A DNA stretch of 64,000 bases. Origin: Oenanthe sinensis (lineage: Eukaryota > Streptophyta > Magnoliopsida > Apiales > Apiaceae). This document shows positions 1 through 11,575 of this stretch, piece after piece. Position 1 is the stretch's first letter, and each line of letters opens with the position of its first letter. The stretch covers positions 37,547,501 through 37,611,500 of the forward strand of contig CM053809.1 of assembly GCA_028671895.1 (NCBI GenBank). Reading direction: 5' to 3'. Below the pieces are notes generated by a model. The model did not search any database. It was not told where the DNA came from and saw nothing but the letters and a program-made list of their open reading frames with translations. The translations under genes and the position numbers were made by a program.

Positions 1-76
1 ACATATTCCTTATTTTTGTTATAAATATCTTGTACCACATTGAAAAGAGTAACCAGCCTATTCGAGTCTCTCCTTA

Positions 77-655
77 TAGGGGTGAAATCGAGTCGAATAA
101 GTGGGAATAGCAGTATGATTAGATTTGGCTCGAATTTATAATTACTAGTTCAGATTCGGTCCGAATTCGAATTAAAATTTTAACATTTTGATCAGATTCG
201 ACTCGAGTTCGAATATCAAAATTCGTATTTGATTCGGCTCGACTCGAATGGATACCGAACTACTCATTTTAGTATATTCGAATTCGAATTCATATGTAAT
301 AATTTTATAAAATTAAGAAAACTGGAATAATTGTTCGCTAAAAATTAAAATGTGATCATTTTGTATAATATTATTTTAACATAAATATTATATATTGCAT
401 ATAATAATATATATATCTTACGAATTCGAGTCGAGTACACATAATAAATATGTATTCGAGTACTCTAAAATTATTCGAACTGCTCAAAATAAATAAGATT
501 GAATATCATAGTGGTAAGATCCGACTCGATATTCGTTCGAATTATAAAATAAGATTCGAATTCGCTCGTTTTCTATACGAATACGAATTATATTCATTTT
601 TAACGAGTCGAATCCAAGTTCGAACCCGGATTACTCGGATTCGTTTTCAGCCCTA
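77..655. mobile_element. hAT-like MITE with exact 8-bp target-site duplication
   Basis: The element begins TAGGGGTGAAA and ends TTTTCAGCCCTA, which are imperfect terminal inverted repeats. It is flanked on both sides by the same 8 bases, TCTCCTTA (69-76 and 656-663). An 8-bp duplication with TAGGG/CAGGG-type ends is the signature of hAT superfamily transposons. The interior is made of short, repeated variants of GAATTCGA/GACTCGA and has no transposase reading frame, so this is a non-autonomous copy. The exact duplication suggests a fairly recent insertion. Confidence 0.82.
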
Positions 656-1261
656 TCTCCTTATAAATAGAATCTTAAGGTTTTAGTTTTATTAAGTTGA
701 GAAAATTATAGTCCTCTCTATAATTTTAATCTCTTCAGTTTTAAAGTTCAAAATATTCCGGTGATAGTTTCTAAATCAGTTCAAGTTCGCACGGTGAAGG
801 GCGAAACTGCTTTAAGGACACAGATTTTCTGGACTCGAGATTAAATCCAATTTGTTTTCTCAAACCCTTTTCTATGATTGTATTGTTATGCTTTATTATA
901 TGGATTAACTATTATATACATGAATTGTGATCTTCCATATTTGATTCTTATATGGTTACGGTAATTATATATATGATTATGTTTATATCGTACAAGATTG
1001 ACAACAAAATGTACTGCGTTCTAGTATTTTACACACAGATGATCTGCAACTTAATAACAAACGGTTCATATAGCCGGAGTTCGATGAGACTGCAGAGGAT
1101 CATCCAAAAATATATCCAAATGCAACTCAAGACGACATATGTAATAGTAATACAAGATAAGGAAAGAGTTTTTCCTCAAACAGGCTCATTTTCTTGCCTT
1201 CTTTTCTTTTTCGACCAATGTTGTGAAAAAGATGGTGACCAGCAAACTGAGATAAGTGTTG

Positions 1262-4200
1262 TTATTCATGCTGACAGTTGGAAGAAGAGTGTCCTTGCTC
1301 ACTGCCAAGGTCAATATCTTCCACTTCACTACAGTCTAAACCATGGGAGTTGATGTTGAAGCTACGTTCTGAACTGGCATCACTGCTTGTGATTAGAGAT
1401 TGGGAAGCATCAGATATCCCGAATTTGGTGGACTTAAATCGCAGACTGTATACAGAAGAAGCAGGAACGTCTTTCATTAGTGATCGCATGTTACCTGAGA
1501 TGCTGCTCCTGATGTCCTGCACCGTAAGTGTCAATGAAACCAGAAAGGTCAATTCATGTAGAAAAATTAGGAATAACAATAGGAATAATTCTTCCTTATA
1601 TACTGCATGTACCCATGATGTGCATAGAGTGTGCATTTAAGTATTTATCAGCAACATTTTCTTTATGTGAACTAATAAATGGTGATAAATAAGTTGACAT
1701 ACCATATGCCTTATGGCCATATCTAACGATTTCTTGGAGAGTGATCGACCAAATCCTGAACTCTCTTGGGAAGAGGGCTTCTTAGAGGTGTTACTATGAT
1801 TAGAGATGAGATCATCTTGCCTTGGTGGTGCTAGTTTCCTCATATTCACAACTCTTTCAACCATTTGAGTTCCCATTAGAACAGGGTTTACATCGTCATT
1901 AGCGTTGGAGTACTTACGACTCTTCAATATCACAGGTTTCCCGTTGTTCTGAGAATTACAGCTTGAGACCTGTGCTTTTGATGACGAGTATGGTTTCTGT
2001 CTCCGTTTTCCACTAGAGATAGCTTCCACTGAATATGGTTCAGAAATAGGTGCACGTGGCCTTTCCTTAAAAGCTGAAGCATGCCTTCTGGAACCAGGCG
2101 ACTCAGAGGACTTCTGTGGTTTAGACTTTGCTGTTGGAGAAATACCATGTAATGGCGCTATTTTTTTAATGGTTGGAGCACTGGACTTTTTCACTGAAGA
2201 AGAACGACCAGCAGGAGCGGATGCGCTACATAAACTAGATCGGTCAGATGACTGACATGGATTTGCACATCTTGATGCCGATTTGGAAGATGCCAGTATA
2301 GAGGGTCTGCCAGTTGGTGTAGAAGAACGGGCAGTAAACCTTAATGGAGTTGAGGATCTCTTATGAGGAGCCACAATTTTACTAGAAGGAACTGATGAAG
2401 TTCTTGAAGAAGGGGTAGAGGACCTCAAGGGCTTCACTGTTGCAGCTAATGTTGGACATCCTGTAGGCATTGCTGGTCTAGCTACTGATCCTCCCCCTGC
2501 TGATGACGACCTTCTAGTGCCAGCACTGGCAGATCTTTTCTGCCCAGATGATTTTACCTTACTCGACGCAGATTCTAAAGGTGGTTCTGCTAGCTGCAAT
2601 ACCAATTATATTTAGCATGGATTTTTTGCTTGCAAGCTACATATAGTCGAGTGAAGTGAAACAGATTCTACATTGACTGCCATAATAAGCCCAGGTCTCT
2701 GGAGAACTTCGTTACTATTTAGCTAAAAGAAAATCTATTCCATAAACAAAGACACCCAGTGGAAATCTAGCAACTTAATAGATGATAAGTCTGAAACCAA
2801 AGCATAGTTCTTACTTTAGATCTTGGAGCAGTGGTTTGGGATTTAGCATTCCCAGTTGCTTTTGCTACACCCTTTTCCAATGGAGTGCAAGGTAGTGTAA
2901 GAAGCCTGAATTAGTTGAAAGTTATTCACAATGCATCGGGTTACCATAGCAAAGAAAAGTGAACAATTTATTAGGAATGTAGTACATCATACAAGGCCTA
3001 CTACATTTATACCTGTATGGTTAATTGCATTAGCTTGAAACGATCTTGTCAATAAAAAACAAAAAAATTAACAGGTTAAGCAACATGTTAGGTGTTGTGG
3101 CGTTGTTTGAGTAGTATTTCCTGATAATTGGTTGTTTCCCAGTTCGAGCCAACACACATTCCAAAAAAAATAAATTAGCAAGGAATATAAACTAAGTTGA
3201 ATAATTATTCAGGCAAGGCATTCATTTAGCTAGTATGGTTAAAGGAAAGACACAATATAAATATTTCTTTCCTTAGGTTTGATAAAATATATTCCTATTT
3301 CATGACAGAAGGTTTCAAGGTAAGAGATATTCATAATTTCAGTAAGTACTGCATATTAACCATCTCAGCATCCACGGGATATCTATCATAAGTATTAATT
3401 AAAGATAGTCTTACATAAAAAGCATCACTAAAAGGAATTCATTTTTAATGTTTTCATACAAGAAGTCTTACAGCTCCTAACCTTAGAAGTGTCATTCTAA
3501 TTGTTATACAGCAAGAATTAGTGACAAAAGAAAACTTAAGGTAATGTGTATATGCAGAAGTCGTAAGATGAACAAACTTATCAAATTATTTCTCGAAATG
3601 TAACTTCAACAAACCCTGGTGCATCAATGTCACTTCTATAAATGCTGACAGCCCCTCTCCTGCTCTTCATATGGACTATGCTTTTGAATTTCGAAAGACA
3701 ATAAGCAGAGGGTGCATTTATAGCGACAAAGTCATTTAATAGCTCAACAAACTGCACTGTCACTTCTGATTAATAACTATAAAATCAGGTCAGTACCATT
3801 TTTTTCTAAGTTCCAACCCCCCGATGATGAAAGCAAGATTACAAGTTTCCCTTTAAAGAATACTGTTGATATGGATCTTTAACTTTTAAGTGTCATAACT
3901 AATTATTTATCAAAAGCAATTTGACAAGCTGATCTAAATGCATTGATTAAGAACAAGAGACTATGAGAGTATCAGAGTAATGATGAAAAAAAATGAAAAA
4001 GTACCAGTCATAATCAGTTTTTCCATTCTCAGAATCCAGAAATTCGTCTGCTATAGTTTTCGGGCCATGCACCGTTGTGTCCATAGATGTTATCTTTGGT
4101 TTTGATCCTGCAATCACGAGGTTTTTTTATCAATTTTTTTCAAGTATCAAGCAACCAGCAAAACTAGAAAGTTATAACCAGATGACACAACCATACTTAT

Positions 4201-4693
4201 TATTTCAACTTGTATCATACCAAATGAATCATCAAAATCATCAGAGTTTTGAAGCAGTGAGAGGTCATTTCTTCCCATTTCGCGGTTACGCATCTCAAAA
4301 AACATTGACAAATCATCCTCATTCTCCTTCATCACATTTCTACATTCTACTGAAGCCTGCAAAGTTCACCACAAGTCAAAATCTCAATCTCCATAAAATA
4401 CTAATAAATCACAAAAAAAAAATACTCATTGCTCTAATAAGCATTAAAGATTGCATTTTGATCAGCATCAGCCAAATATTATAGATCTAAATCAAACTTT
4501 AAACTTCAAAATATTTCGATACTAAGTACTTTAAAAAAATTCATCATCTTTAGAATTGCACAAGTTATCAACATAATTCATCAACATTTCTAATTCATCT
4601 AGTCAAGAAAATTAACATACTCTTTTATCCCTGCATTAAAAAAAAACTTTCACACACACACACACACGCTAAGAAGCATGTGCTTACCGCCAT
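1262..4693 (-). CDS. Ser/Pro/Arg-rich protein, FLO11-like / basic proline-rich (BPP-type) family
   Basis: Coding exons on the minus strand are 4688-4693, 4221-4356, 4005-4107, 2815-2905, 1703-2593 and 1262-1516. They join in frame to 493 residues. The N-terminal part carries the family landmarks: an acidic DDLSMFFEMRNRE segment, then a DFLDSENGKTDYDW-like stretch running into LLTLPCTPL. The middle (about residues 113-380) is low-complexity Ser/Arg/Pro/Thr with repeated RSSTPTGRPS-type units. The C-terminus holds the conserved LDMAIRHMDIR and PASSVYS blocks. Proteins of this plant family are annotated as FLO11-like or mucin-like. Some basic proline-rich members are described as microtubule-binding, but that role is only inferred here. 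The first coding exon is predicted to be just ATGGCG, so the start is the least certain part; the other borders are well supported by phase and family match. Confidence 0.85.
3085..3175 (+). mobile_element. Possible tRNA-derived SINE remnant in an intron
   Basis: Inside the long third intron of the proline-rich protein gene, a segment has a box-A-like start (about 3093-3115) and a box-B-like CAGTTCGAGCC, followed by an A-rich run. This is the layout of tRNA-derived SINEs. It is short and decayed, and no flanking duplication was found. Confidence 0.35.
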
Positions 4694-5512
4694 TGCTGAT
4701 GAAACCAAGCAGGTAACAAGATTGGAGAAGATGGGTAGTCACAAAATGCGATCTTTAGTACTATTATATTATTGTTCAAATTAAAGAAAGCTAAAAGGAT
4801 GAAACTTTACAAGAAAAATACATAAAAAAAGTTCAATAAATGAGAAAATCAGAGAGAGTAGCTTTGACAATAAAGGCTTGAAATTTATTTCTTTTTGTTA
4901 TTGTGGGGGGAACAAACAGTGTATATAAGATTTGAACTGGGGTGATATAATAATGTAACAAAAATAAATATATGTTTAGTTGATTCTGAGCAGCAAAAGA
5001 AGAAAAATGGGTGCAGAAAGCATTGAAATTCACGATGCCATGTTGATCAGAGCATCCTAGGTATGGTGTTTATGTGTATGTATAGATTGTATATGATGAT
5101 GCCACGGACTGAAGCTGTAGCTTTCTTGGGCTAACACGTCCGGACCCAACTGAGATTTACACTGTACTTCACCGTGCTTACTCGATATTTGAATTACCTA
5201 TATATTCTTTATTTTGAAAACAATTATGATAAATATAAAAATTCCATTGTTCCTTTAACTATTAGGCATTATTATTCAATTTTAAATTATCATAAAAATT
5301 ATATAAATCGAAGATTGTAATCATACTCATCATTTTGGTTTTGGTTACAAACTTTATATTCGATTTATAATTAATTAATTAATAAAACATAACCATCGAA
5401 TGCTGTTGGAGTGATTAATTCTCAAAAAGTATGAAGGTTAAATGTTCCGAATTTTGATAGGAAAATACCAAAATTTATAAATTTTATATAGAAATCGTAT
5501 AGTTGGTAAAAG

Positions 5513-5514
<2 letters not shown>

Positions 5515-5553
<39 letters not shown>
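5515..5553. repeat. (TA)n microsatellite
   Basis: An uninterrupted alternating TA run of about 38 bases lies in the spacer upstream of the proline-rich protein gene. Runs of this type are usually length-variable between individuals. Confidence 0.9.
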
Positions 5554-5558
<5 letters not shown>

Positions 5559-6166
5559 GCAAGTGCTTGAATTTATTTTACTGATAAATAATAAAAATAT
5601 GAGATGAGACATATGATATGATATGGAATGAATCATCAAAATGCACATCACATGCAGCGCATTTGACTAACTAATTAAGGGGGAAATATATAGAGAGAAA
5701 AACACATGGAGCCCAATAAGAAAGATGCAACGTTACAAAGAGTTGGGTAAAGTAGTATAATAAAGTATATTTTATATAATTTGAAATTTAAAAGGTGAGG
5801 ATGTTTGAAAGCAGTAAGCTTAACGTGGGTTAGTTTAAACTTAGAAACTCTGGAGTGCTACTTTTTAATTGTTTCACGAGTTTATGCTTACTACAAGCTA
5901 CAAAATGCCAATTAATCTTAGTTTTATTTTGATAATTACTCATTCATTTTTTTTATTGAGTTGCTGAAAAGATGAATGGAGTGGTGGGTTCAACTTTAAA
6001 ATAATGGCTCCTCTCGAGTACCGTGAGATTTTGAACTTCAGCGGGCCTTATCTTGAATAACTCCATGACTTGTGTGGGCCCGAGCTGCATTGCCAGATAA
6101 ATTATGTGGGCCCCCGAACAGGAGTACATCTGTTATCTGGACCCACATTCAGAGATGAAGGGTGGA

Positions 6167-6297
6167 AAGAGTTTTGATTATATAGTTAAAATTATTATTT
6201 TTAAATTTTTTTTTGTAAATAAATATTTTAATTTAATATTTTTATTCAAAATAAAATATTTAAAAATAATAAATTTAACTATATAATCAAAACTCTT
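6167..6297. mobile_element. Hairpin MITE, 131 bp
   Basis: The two ends are near-perfect inverted copies, AAGAGTTTTGATTATATAG and CTATATAATCAAAACTCTT. The complementarity continues inward for about 40 bases with one or two mismatches. The loop is short and AT-rich. The whole element could fold into one hairpin. No clear target-site duplication was resolved, so the superfamily is not assigned. Confidence 0.7.
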
Positions 6298-7215
6298 AAA
6301 GATACGTGTCAAAAAATCAAATGTCAAATAAAATCAGTATAATTTTTTAATTTTGAACAGGCAAGTTCTAATTACTCATTTCCAAATGCCTTTTGAATCA
6401 ATTTAGATAGAAAATGATCCAACATTGGATAGAGGAGGGCCCGATTTACTGCACTACAACATAATTTTTGAAAAGTAGGCCCATAACCACGTTTAGTTTG
6501 TGTTAGTTTTTACCCCGAGTTGGCCCATTCTTCACAAGAAGACAAATTTTTATTATCTTTTTTGACTAATTTGATTTACAAGATAAAGAATATAAGAAAG
6601 ATATCCGAGTGTGTAGTAATATCTAATTCACAAAAAGCCTAATGAAAATCACAAACTTCTGTTTAAGCTTTCCTCCAATTCTTATATTTCTTCACTTCCT
6701 AATAGAAATTTCGTTCTCGGAATTAATTATTTTAAATTTCTCCTAATATAAATAATTATCTTAAATTTAAAACTTTAATGTAATAAGTTAAATGTTTTAT
6801 TGTTTTTAATTTTTAATTTATTATTATTTATATGTGTTAGTTTTTATTTATGATTTACTTTTATAATAATATTTTATATATATTAATTCATAAATAATTT
6901 TTATTTTAAATTCTGTATATCTTAAATTTTATTGAAAATTATTTTTTTTAAACTACTTATAATATTGTATATATATATTTTAATAATTTACTCATATTAT
7001 ATTATTTTTTTATGTTCAAATATCAAATATATTTAAAATTTATTATTTAATTATGTGTATATCAATTTTTACGTAAAAACATGTATCATGTTATATCAAT
7101 AATTGATATGAGCATTGGATACCAAATTAAGATTATGAATTCAAACATATATATGGATATCAAACTTATATATATTATATGATATAATTTACATTAATAA
7201 ATTTACCATAATATT

Positions 7216-7629
7216 TTAAATTTTGATAAATTAAGATTATCATAAATATTGTATATCACACTAATGGTAATTATTAAAATGGGCTAATTAATAATATGGA
7301 TCTTGTCCGAACCTAAAATGCATTATCCAGTGGATCAAACTAAAGACATAAATTTCATTGAATCCTAAATATGGATACCAAACCTAAGAAATGAGTTATC
7401 CATCAATTTATAATATATAGATTTAAATTTTGATAAATTAAGATTACCATAAATATTGTATATCATATTAATGGTAATTATTAAAATGAGTTAATTAATA
7501 ATATGAATTTTGTTCGAACCTAAAATGGATTATCCAATTGATCAAACTAAAATTATAAATTTTGTCCAAACCTAAATATGGATACCAAACCTAAGCAATG
7601 AGTTATCCATCAATTTATAATATATAGAT
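7216..7629. repeat. Tandem duplication, 217-bp period, about 1.9 copies
   Basis: The block starting TTAAATTTTGATAAATTAAG at 7216 is repeated starting at 7433. Both copies run through matching landmarks: GTATATCA, ATGGTAATTATTAAAATG, CGAACCTAAAATG, ATGGATACCAAACCTAAG and GAGTTATCCATCAATTTATA. The copies differ by scattered substitutions and small indels. There is no coding potential. Confidence 0.85.
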
Positions 7630-9018
7630 ATGCCTTATACATGACTACATGAGTATCTATTCTAACAAATTTCGACGATAATCGAATCTAGCACCTAGCA
7701 CGACAAGAGATAAACCATTGTCACTCTAGTTATCTCATCGCGTACAATTTTGATTATCTTTATTAGGAGAAAAGTTTAAAAAAAAAGAAATTAGCAACTT
7801 ACCAAGCCTACGACACTAATCCAGTTAACAGTAAGAGCAGATTTAATAATGGGTATGGGAGTATAATTTTTTTGATAATATTTAAATATTAAAATTTTCA
7901 CAAAATATAAAAGTATTTATCAAAAAATTAAATTTTATAAAGTTTTATACCTAAAAATAGTTTGGTACCCTCCTCATTTTTTTTTCCAGATCCTTCCCTA
8001 GTTAAAAGAGAATATGTAAACTGGGAGTGTCATGATCAACAGAATAAATGTGTGTTCGTATTTTTTAGATCTAATAGTTTTCGCGACTGGGATTCTCGAT
8101 ATATTTTCATAAGGAGAATAAAAATTTGCGGCATAACATATGACTTATTTTAATTCGTGGGCGCATATGTATACACGCGGGTATCATATTATTATATGAA
8201 AATTATCGATTATACTGATGACAACTCAATATTTAAGACAAATTTCGGAATAATTTTTGGTGTGAAGCATTTCATTTTTCATAAAAATATTTAATAGAGG
8301 ACTACCATGCTACGGAACATTAGTGATTAATTGATCATCATACTCAAATCATAGTCCCCTTACAAGTTAACTTCAAACAAGTGGATATATCGGATGCAAA
8401 ACGCGAAAATGAATGAACAACCCAAGTTATCGTGTAAAACTGACATTAAGCGCATAAAAAATGGATTCAGCATGCCAAGGGCATGATACAATAGGTCACA
8501 TGTTTGATTTCCCCTCCCGTTTATAATTTGTAAATTTGTAATGGCAGTTTGGCTGATTAGCATGAAACAAAAAACAGAGATCCAACATTATCTACCACAG
8601 TATAATACCGAGTACAAATACGTATATGTGCCTGAATAATTTATGTATATTATGTTCATCAAATGTAACTAGTTTCTTTTAACTAATGACTTGAAAAGCT
8701 CTGTGTTTGATGAAACCGAGCGTGGCTGCAGCTTATAATTTTAGTGTTCATTGTTAAACGGTTGACACGATGAAACCAAAGTAATTAAAACTATAAAATA
8801 ACTAATTCAGCATGCAAGGATCCTATATGATTCAATTCATACATCCATATCTGTGCACCAACATTCCATTATATAACATTCTGCTGAAACTGTCAGGATT
8901 TACGATTTATACAGGATTGAGAACGGAGATAATGCATGTTTAGTCCCCATACATGGAAAAAGTTATCAGCCACAAGGATATATATTATATAATGAAAATG
9001 AAATGTAATTAGAAAAGC

Positions 9019-10692
9019 TCAGGACGAGGAAAAGGTGTCAATAATGGTTGTGTGAAGTGGATCACTCAGATGTGTAGCCCAGTTGTTAAGTGGACCTTTC
9101 CCGGTGGCAGCAGCTTGGACAGCAAATCCCAAAAACCCAACCATGGCGAGACGGGCGTGCTTGATCTCGGCGAGTTGAAGGGTGGCCTTCTTCTCCGGGT
9201 CAGCTGCCAAGCCAAGTGGGTCGAAGAAACTGCCACCAGGGTAGAGTCTCTTTTCAGGGTCCAGCTCCGCGTTTCTTTGGAACTCAATGTATCCAACAAC
9301 CAGAACTTCGATCCATATCAATGAGGTGATGGAGAATGGAAGTGGTTGGCCAAGATACGATGATCCTTCAATTAGCTCAACCTGCAAGTTTACACGTCAG
9401 ATAAATCGTCTAAAATGTCTATTCTGAGCATTTCAAATTTCCAGCTATATGGTCATTTCTATATATAATTTGCGAAATGGACTTGATAATATAACGTCTC
9501 AAGATTTTAAACAACTTATCATTTTAAAATAGTTAGCAACTTGATATGGGAATCACATAACATTAGTATTGACTCATATTACTTTTCACTCAACAGTTAA
9601 GAGCTTGAATCTTACGATTCCAATGTTCTCATAATTTAATCTTAAATAAACTCCTACTGATCGACACTTCAATCCTGAAATTAAAATTTAACGCCTAATT
9701 TGGTAGCTTGTTAACTTATAAAACTTGGATTCACATATCAGCATTTCGCTAATATACCGAGAACAAACTGATAATGAGTACAGTAAATGTTAGATCTGAA
9801 TATTTTCCATTTAGATTTTTAGCTAAGTTTGTATCAGAATCAGAAGGACTTTTGAGTTAGATACAAACATATCGTTTTCTTTCAAGTTAGATACAAATAT
9901 ATGGCTGCATCAAATCATCAATTACAGGGAGTAAATGCTGGTCTGGTGTGCTTAAAATCATCTACAATGTAAATGCTATTATGAACTTCTGTAAAGTTGA
10001 CTTGTTTTTAGTATTGTTTTACCTCTTAGCCCCATACGCTGTTGAAAAGTTTCATAATGTGATCATATTCAATTGTAAAATATTGGAAAAAGGAATGCAA
10101 ATTTGATGTACGCTTGTGAATCCGTCCCATATTCATAACAAGACTTAAATTATACAAAAAAGAAAAGAGTACAAATATATAGACAATGTACCTTTCCGGC
10201 ATCTTGCCAAGTGATACCAGTGAGTGACTCAACAGCAAGAGCTCCAAGAGTAGCCAACATAGCCCACCTTCCATGAATCAGCTCACATTCTCTAAACCTC
10301 TGCAGCCCAAACACCTCCGTGTATGGCTGAAACGGTGTTGGATTCACATCAGCGCTCTCGATTCTGGTTCCGATGACATCTCCAGCCAAATTCTTGGCAA
10401 AGTTCTGGTCCAATTCATCCAAGTCAAACTGCAAATACTCAGCTGGTTTTCCCAGACCAAATGGATCAAACCCGTAATCGCCGACAAGTGTTCCGTCTAG
10501 ATATTCTGGTGCTTTTGCCCCGGGAAACCACAATGGCCTGTCAGGTATAATTTTAGAGGCTTTCTTGGGTGCTGCCTTTTTTTTGGCACCAAATCCGAAC
10601 CGGGCTTGGACTTTACCCGAATTCGAGATTGCATCGGAGATTCGTGTTCCGAAAATCGATGATGCGGCGGCAGTAACGGTGGTGGCAGCCAT
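9019..10692 (-). CDS. LHCB4: Chlorophyll a/b-binding protein CP29 (LHCB4)
   Basis: Two exons on the minus strand, 10192-10692 and 9019-9381, join in phase 0 to 287 residues, the usual length of the CP29 precursor. The first ~35 residues are a Ser/Ala-rich chloroplast transit peptide. The mature protein opens with a Lys-rich stretch (AKKKAAPKK). It keeps the hallmark blocks GDYGFDPFGLGKPAEYLQFD, RFRECELIHGRWAMLATLGAL (helix B, chlorophyll-binding Glu/His/Arg), WIEVLVVGYIEFQRNAE (helix C) and EIKHARLAMVGFLGFAVQA (helix A). It ends in the family's THLSDPLHTTIIDTFSSS. CP29 is a minor monomeric antenna of photosystem II that links LHCII trimers to the core and contributes to energy dissipation. 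The only intron is 810 bp. Upstream light-response motifs are listed separately. Confidence 0.97.
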
Positions 10693-10880
10693 CGGAGATT
10701 GATTAATATTCTGGCCAAGTGAAAGAGTGGAGTGGAAGATATGAAATGATTATTGAGTGTGTGTGACGGTGTGAGTGATGTTAAGTAGATTTTTGTGGTT
10801 TGAATTGTTTATCTACGAGAGTGATGGATGATCGTTGGATTAGGAGGGAAAATCCATCTAACAGTTAATATAGTCTAGCT

Positions 10881-11082
10881 CTTATCTTCTTAGCTTATCC
10901 GTTGGTTTCAAATTTATGGTTTTTTAAGTGGACAGGTTGGATTGTGATTTGTGGTTGACACAATGTATTTGAGAATATGTAAAACTGGCCACTCATCTAC
11001 TGACATCTGTCACTAAGCAGGGACTGTTGGAGAATATTGGATATTGTCACTCATGTAATGACACATATTAATTTGCCACGTG
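10881..11082 (-). promoter_or_regulatory. LHCB4 promoter motifs: two I-box cores and a G-box
   Basis: Upstream of the LHCB4 start, read on the minus strand, two GATAAG I-box cores lie at 10881-10886 and 10894-10899. A CACGTG G-box core lies at 11077-11082, about 385 bp from the ATG. I-box plus G-box combinations are typical of light-regulated photosynthesis genes. Sequence match only; no clear TATA box was picked out. Confidence 0.5.
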
Positions 11083-11575
11083 TGCATCACTTATTAGTTA
11101 GTTACTATGTGCGTGTATGTATACGATTATTATACTTTATTTAAATAATTATATATTCGAACACTTGTTTTTATTCAAATAACGTAATTTATGACTTTAA
11201 TTGTTTATTATAATATGGATAATTGTTTAAAAACATAATATAATATTGTAACTTAATAATATAAAAAAGTATCTTAGTGAGAATGCCAACCAGCTCTTAC
11301 TAGAGTAAATCCTATCCAAATTGTCATGTTTGCATGAAACTCTATAACAATTCAAGAAAAAACAAAGTTGGACTAATTGTTCATGGTTTTGTAGGTGAAC
11401 AGATTAAACCTCATATCATAGCTGTAATGAAACTACAATTTACGAGTCATTGGATACAATAGTTGATCAGTTGTGCTACTGATGTTCCAGACATATTACC
11501 ATCACTTCTTTAAGGATGACCACTATTGCAGAAAACATAAATGAACTATAACTAATGCATCATCCATTCTGCACT

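Larger units (their letters stand above)
4694..9018. other. AT-rich spacer between the proline-rich protein gene and LHCB4
   Basis: No coding gene is supported here. The first few hundred bases probably hold the 5' UTR and promoter of the leftward gene, and the last few hundred the 3' UTR of LHCB4. Between them are a (TA)n run, a hairpin MITE and a tandem duplication, listed separately. Short open frames in this stretch (such as 6104-6286 and 7962-8153) have no recognisable domain and the composition of the surrounding AT-rich DNA. Confidence 0.7.

Noticed and set aside
9052..10718. Several open frames overlapping LHCB4 on both strands
   Set aside because: They are antisense or frame-shifted shadows of the conserved, GC-richer LHCB4 exons.
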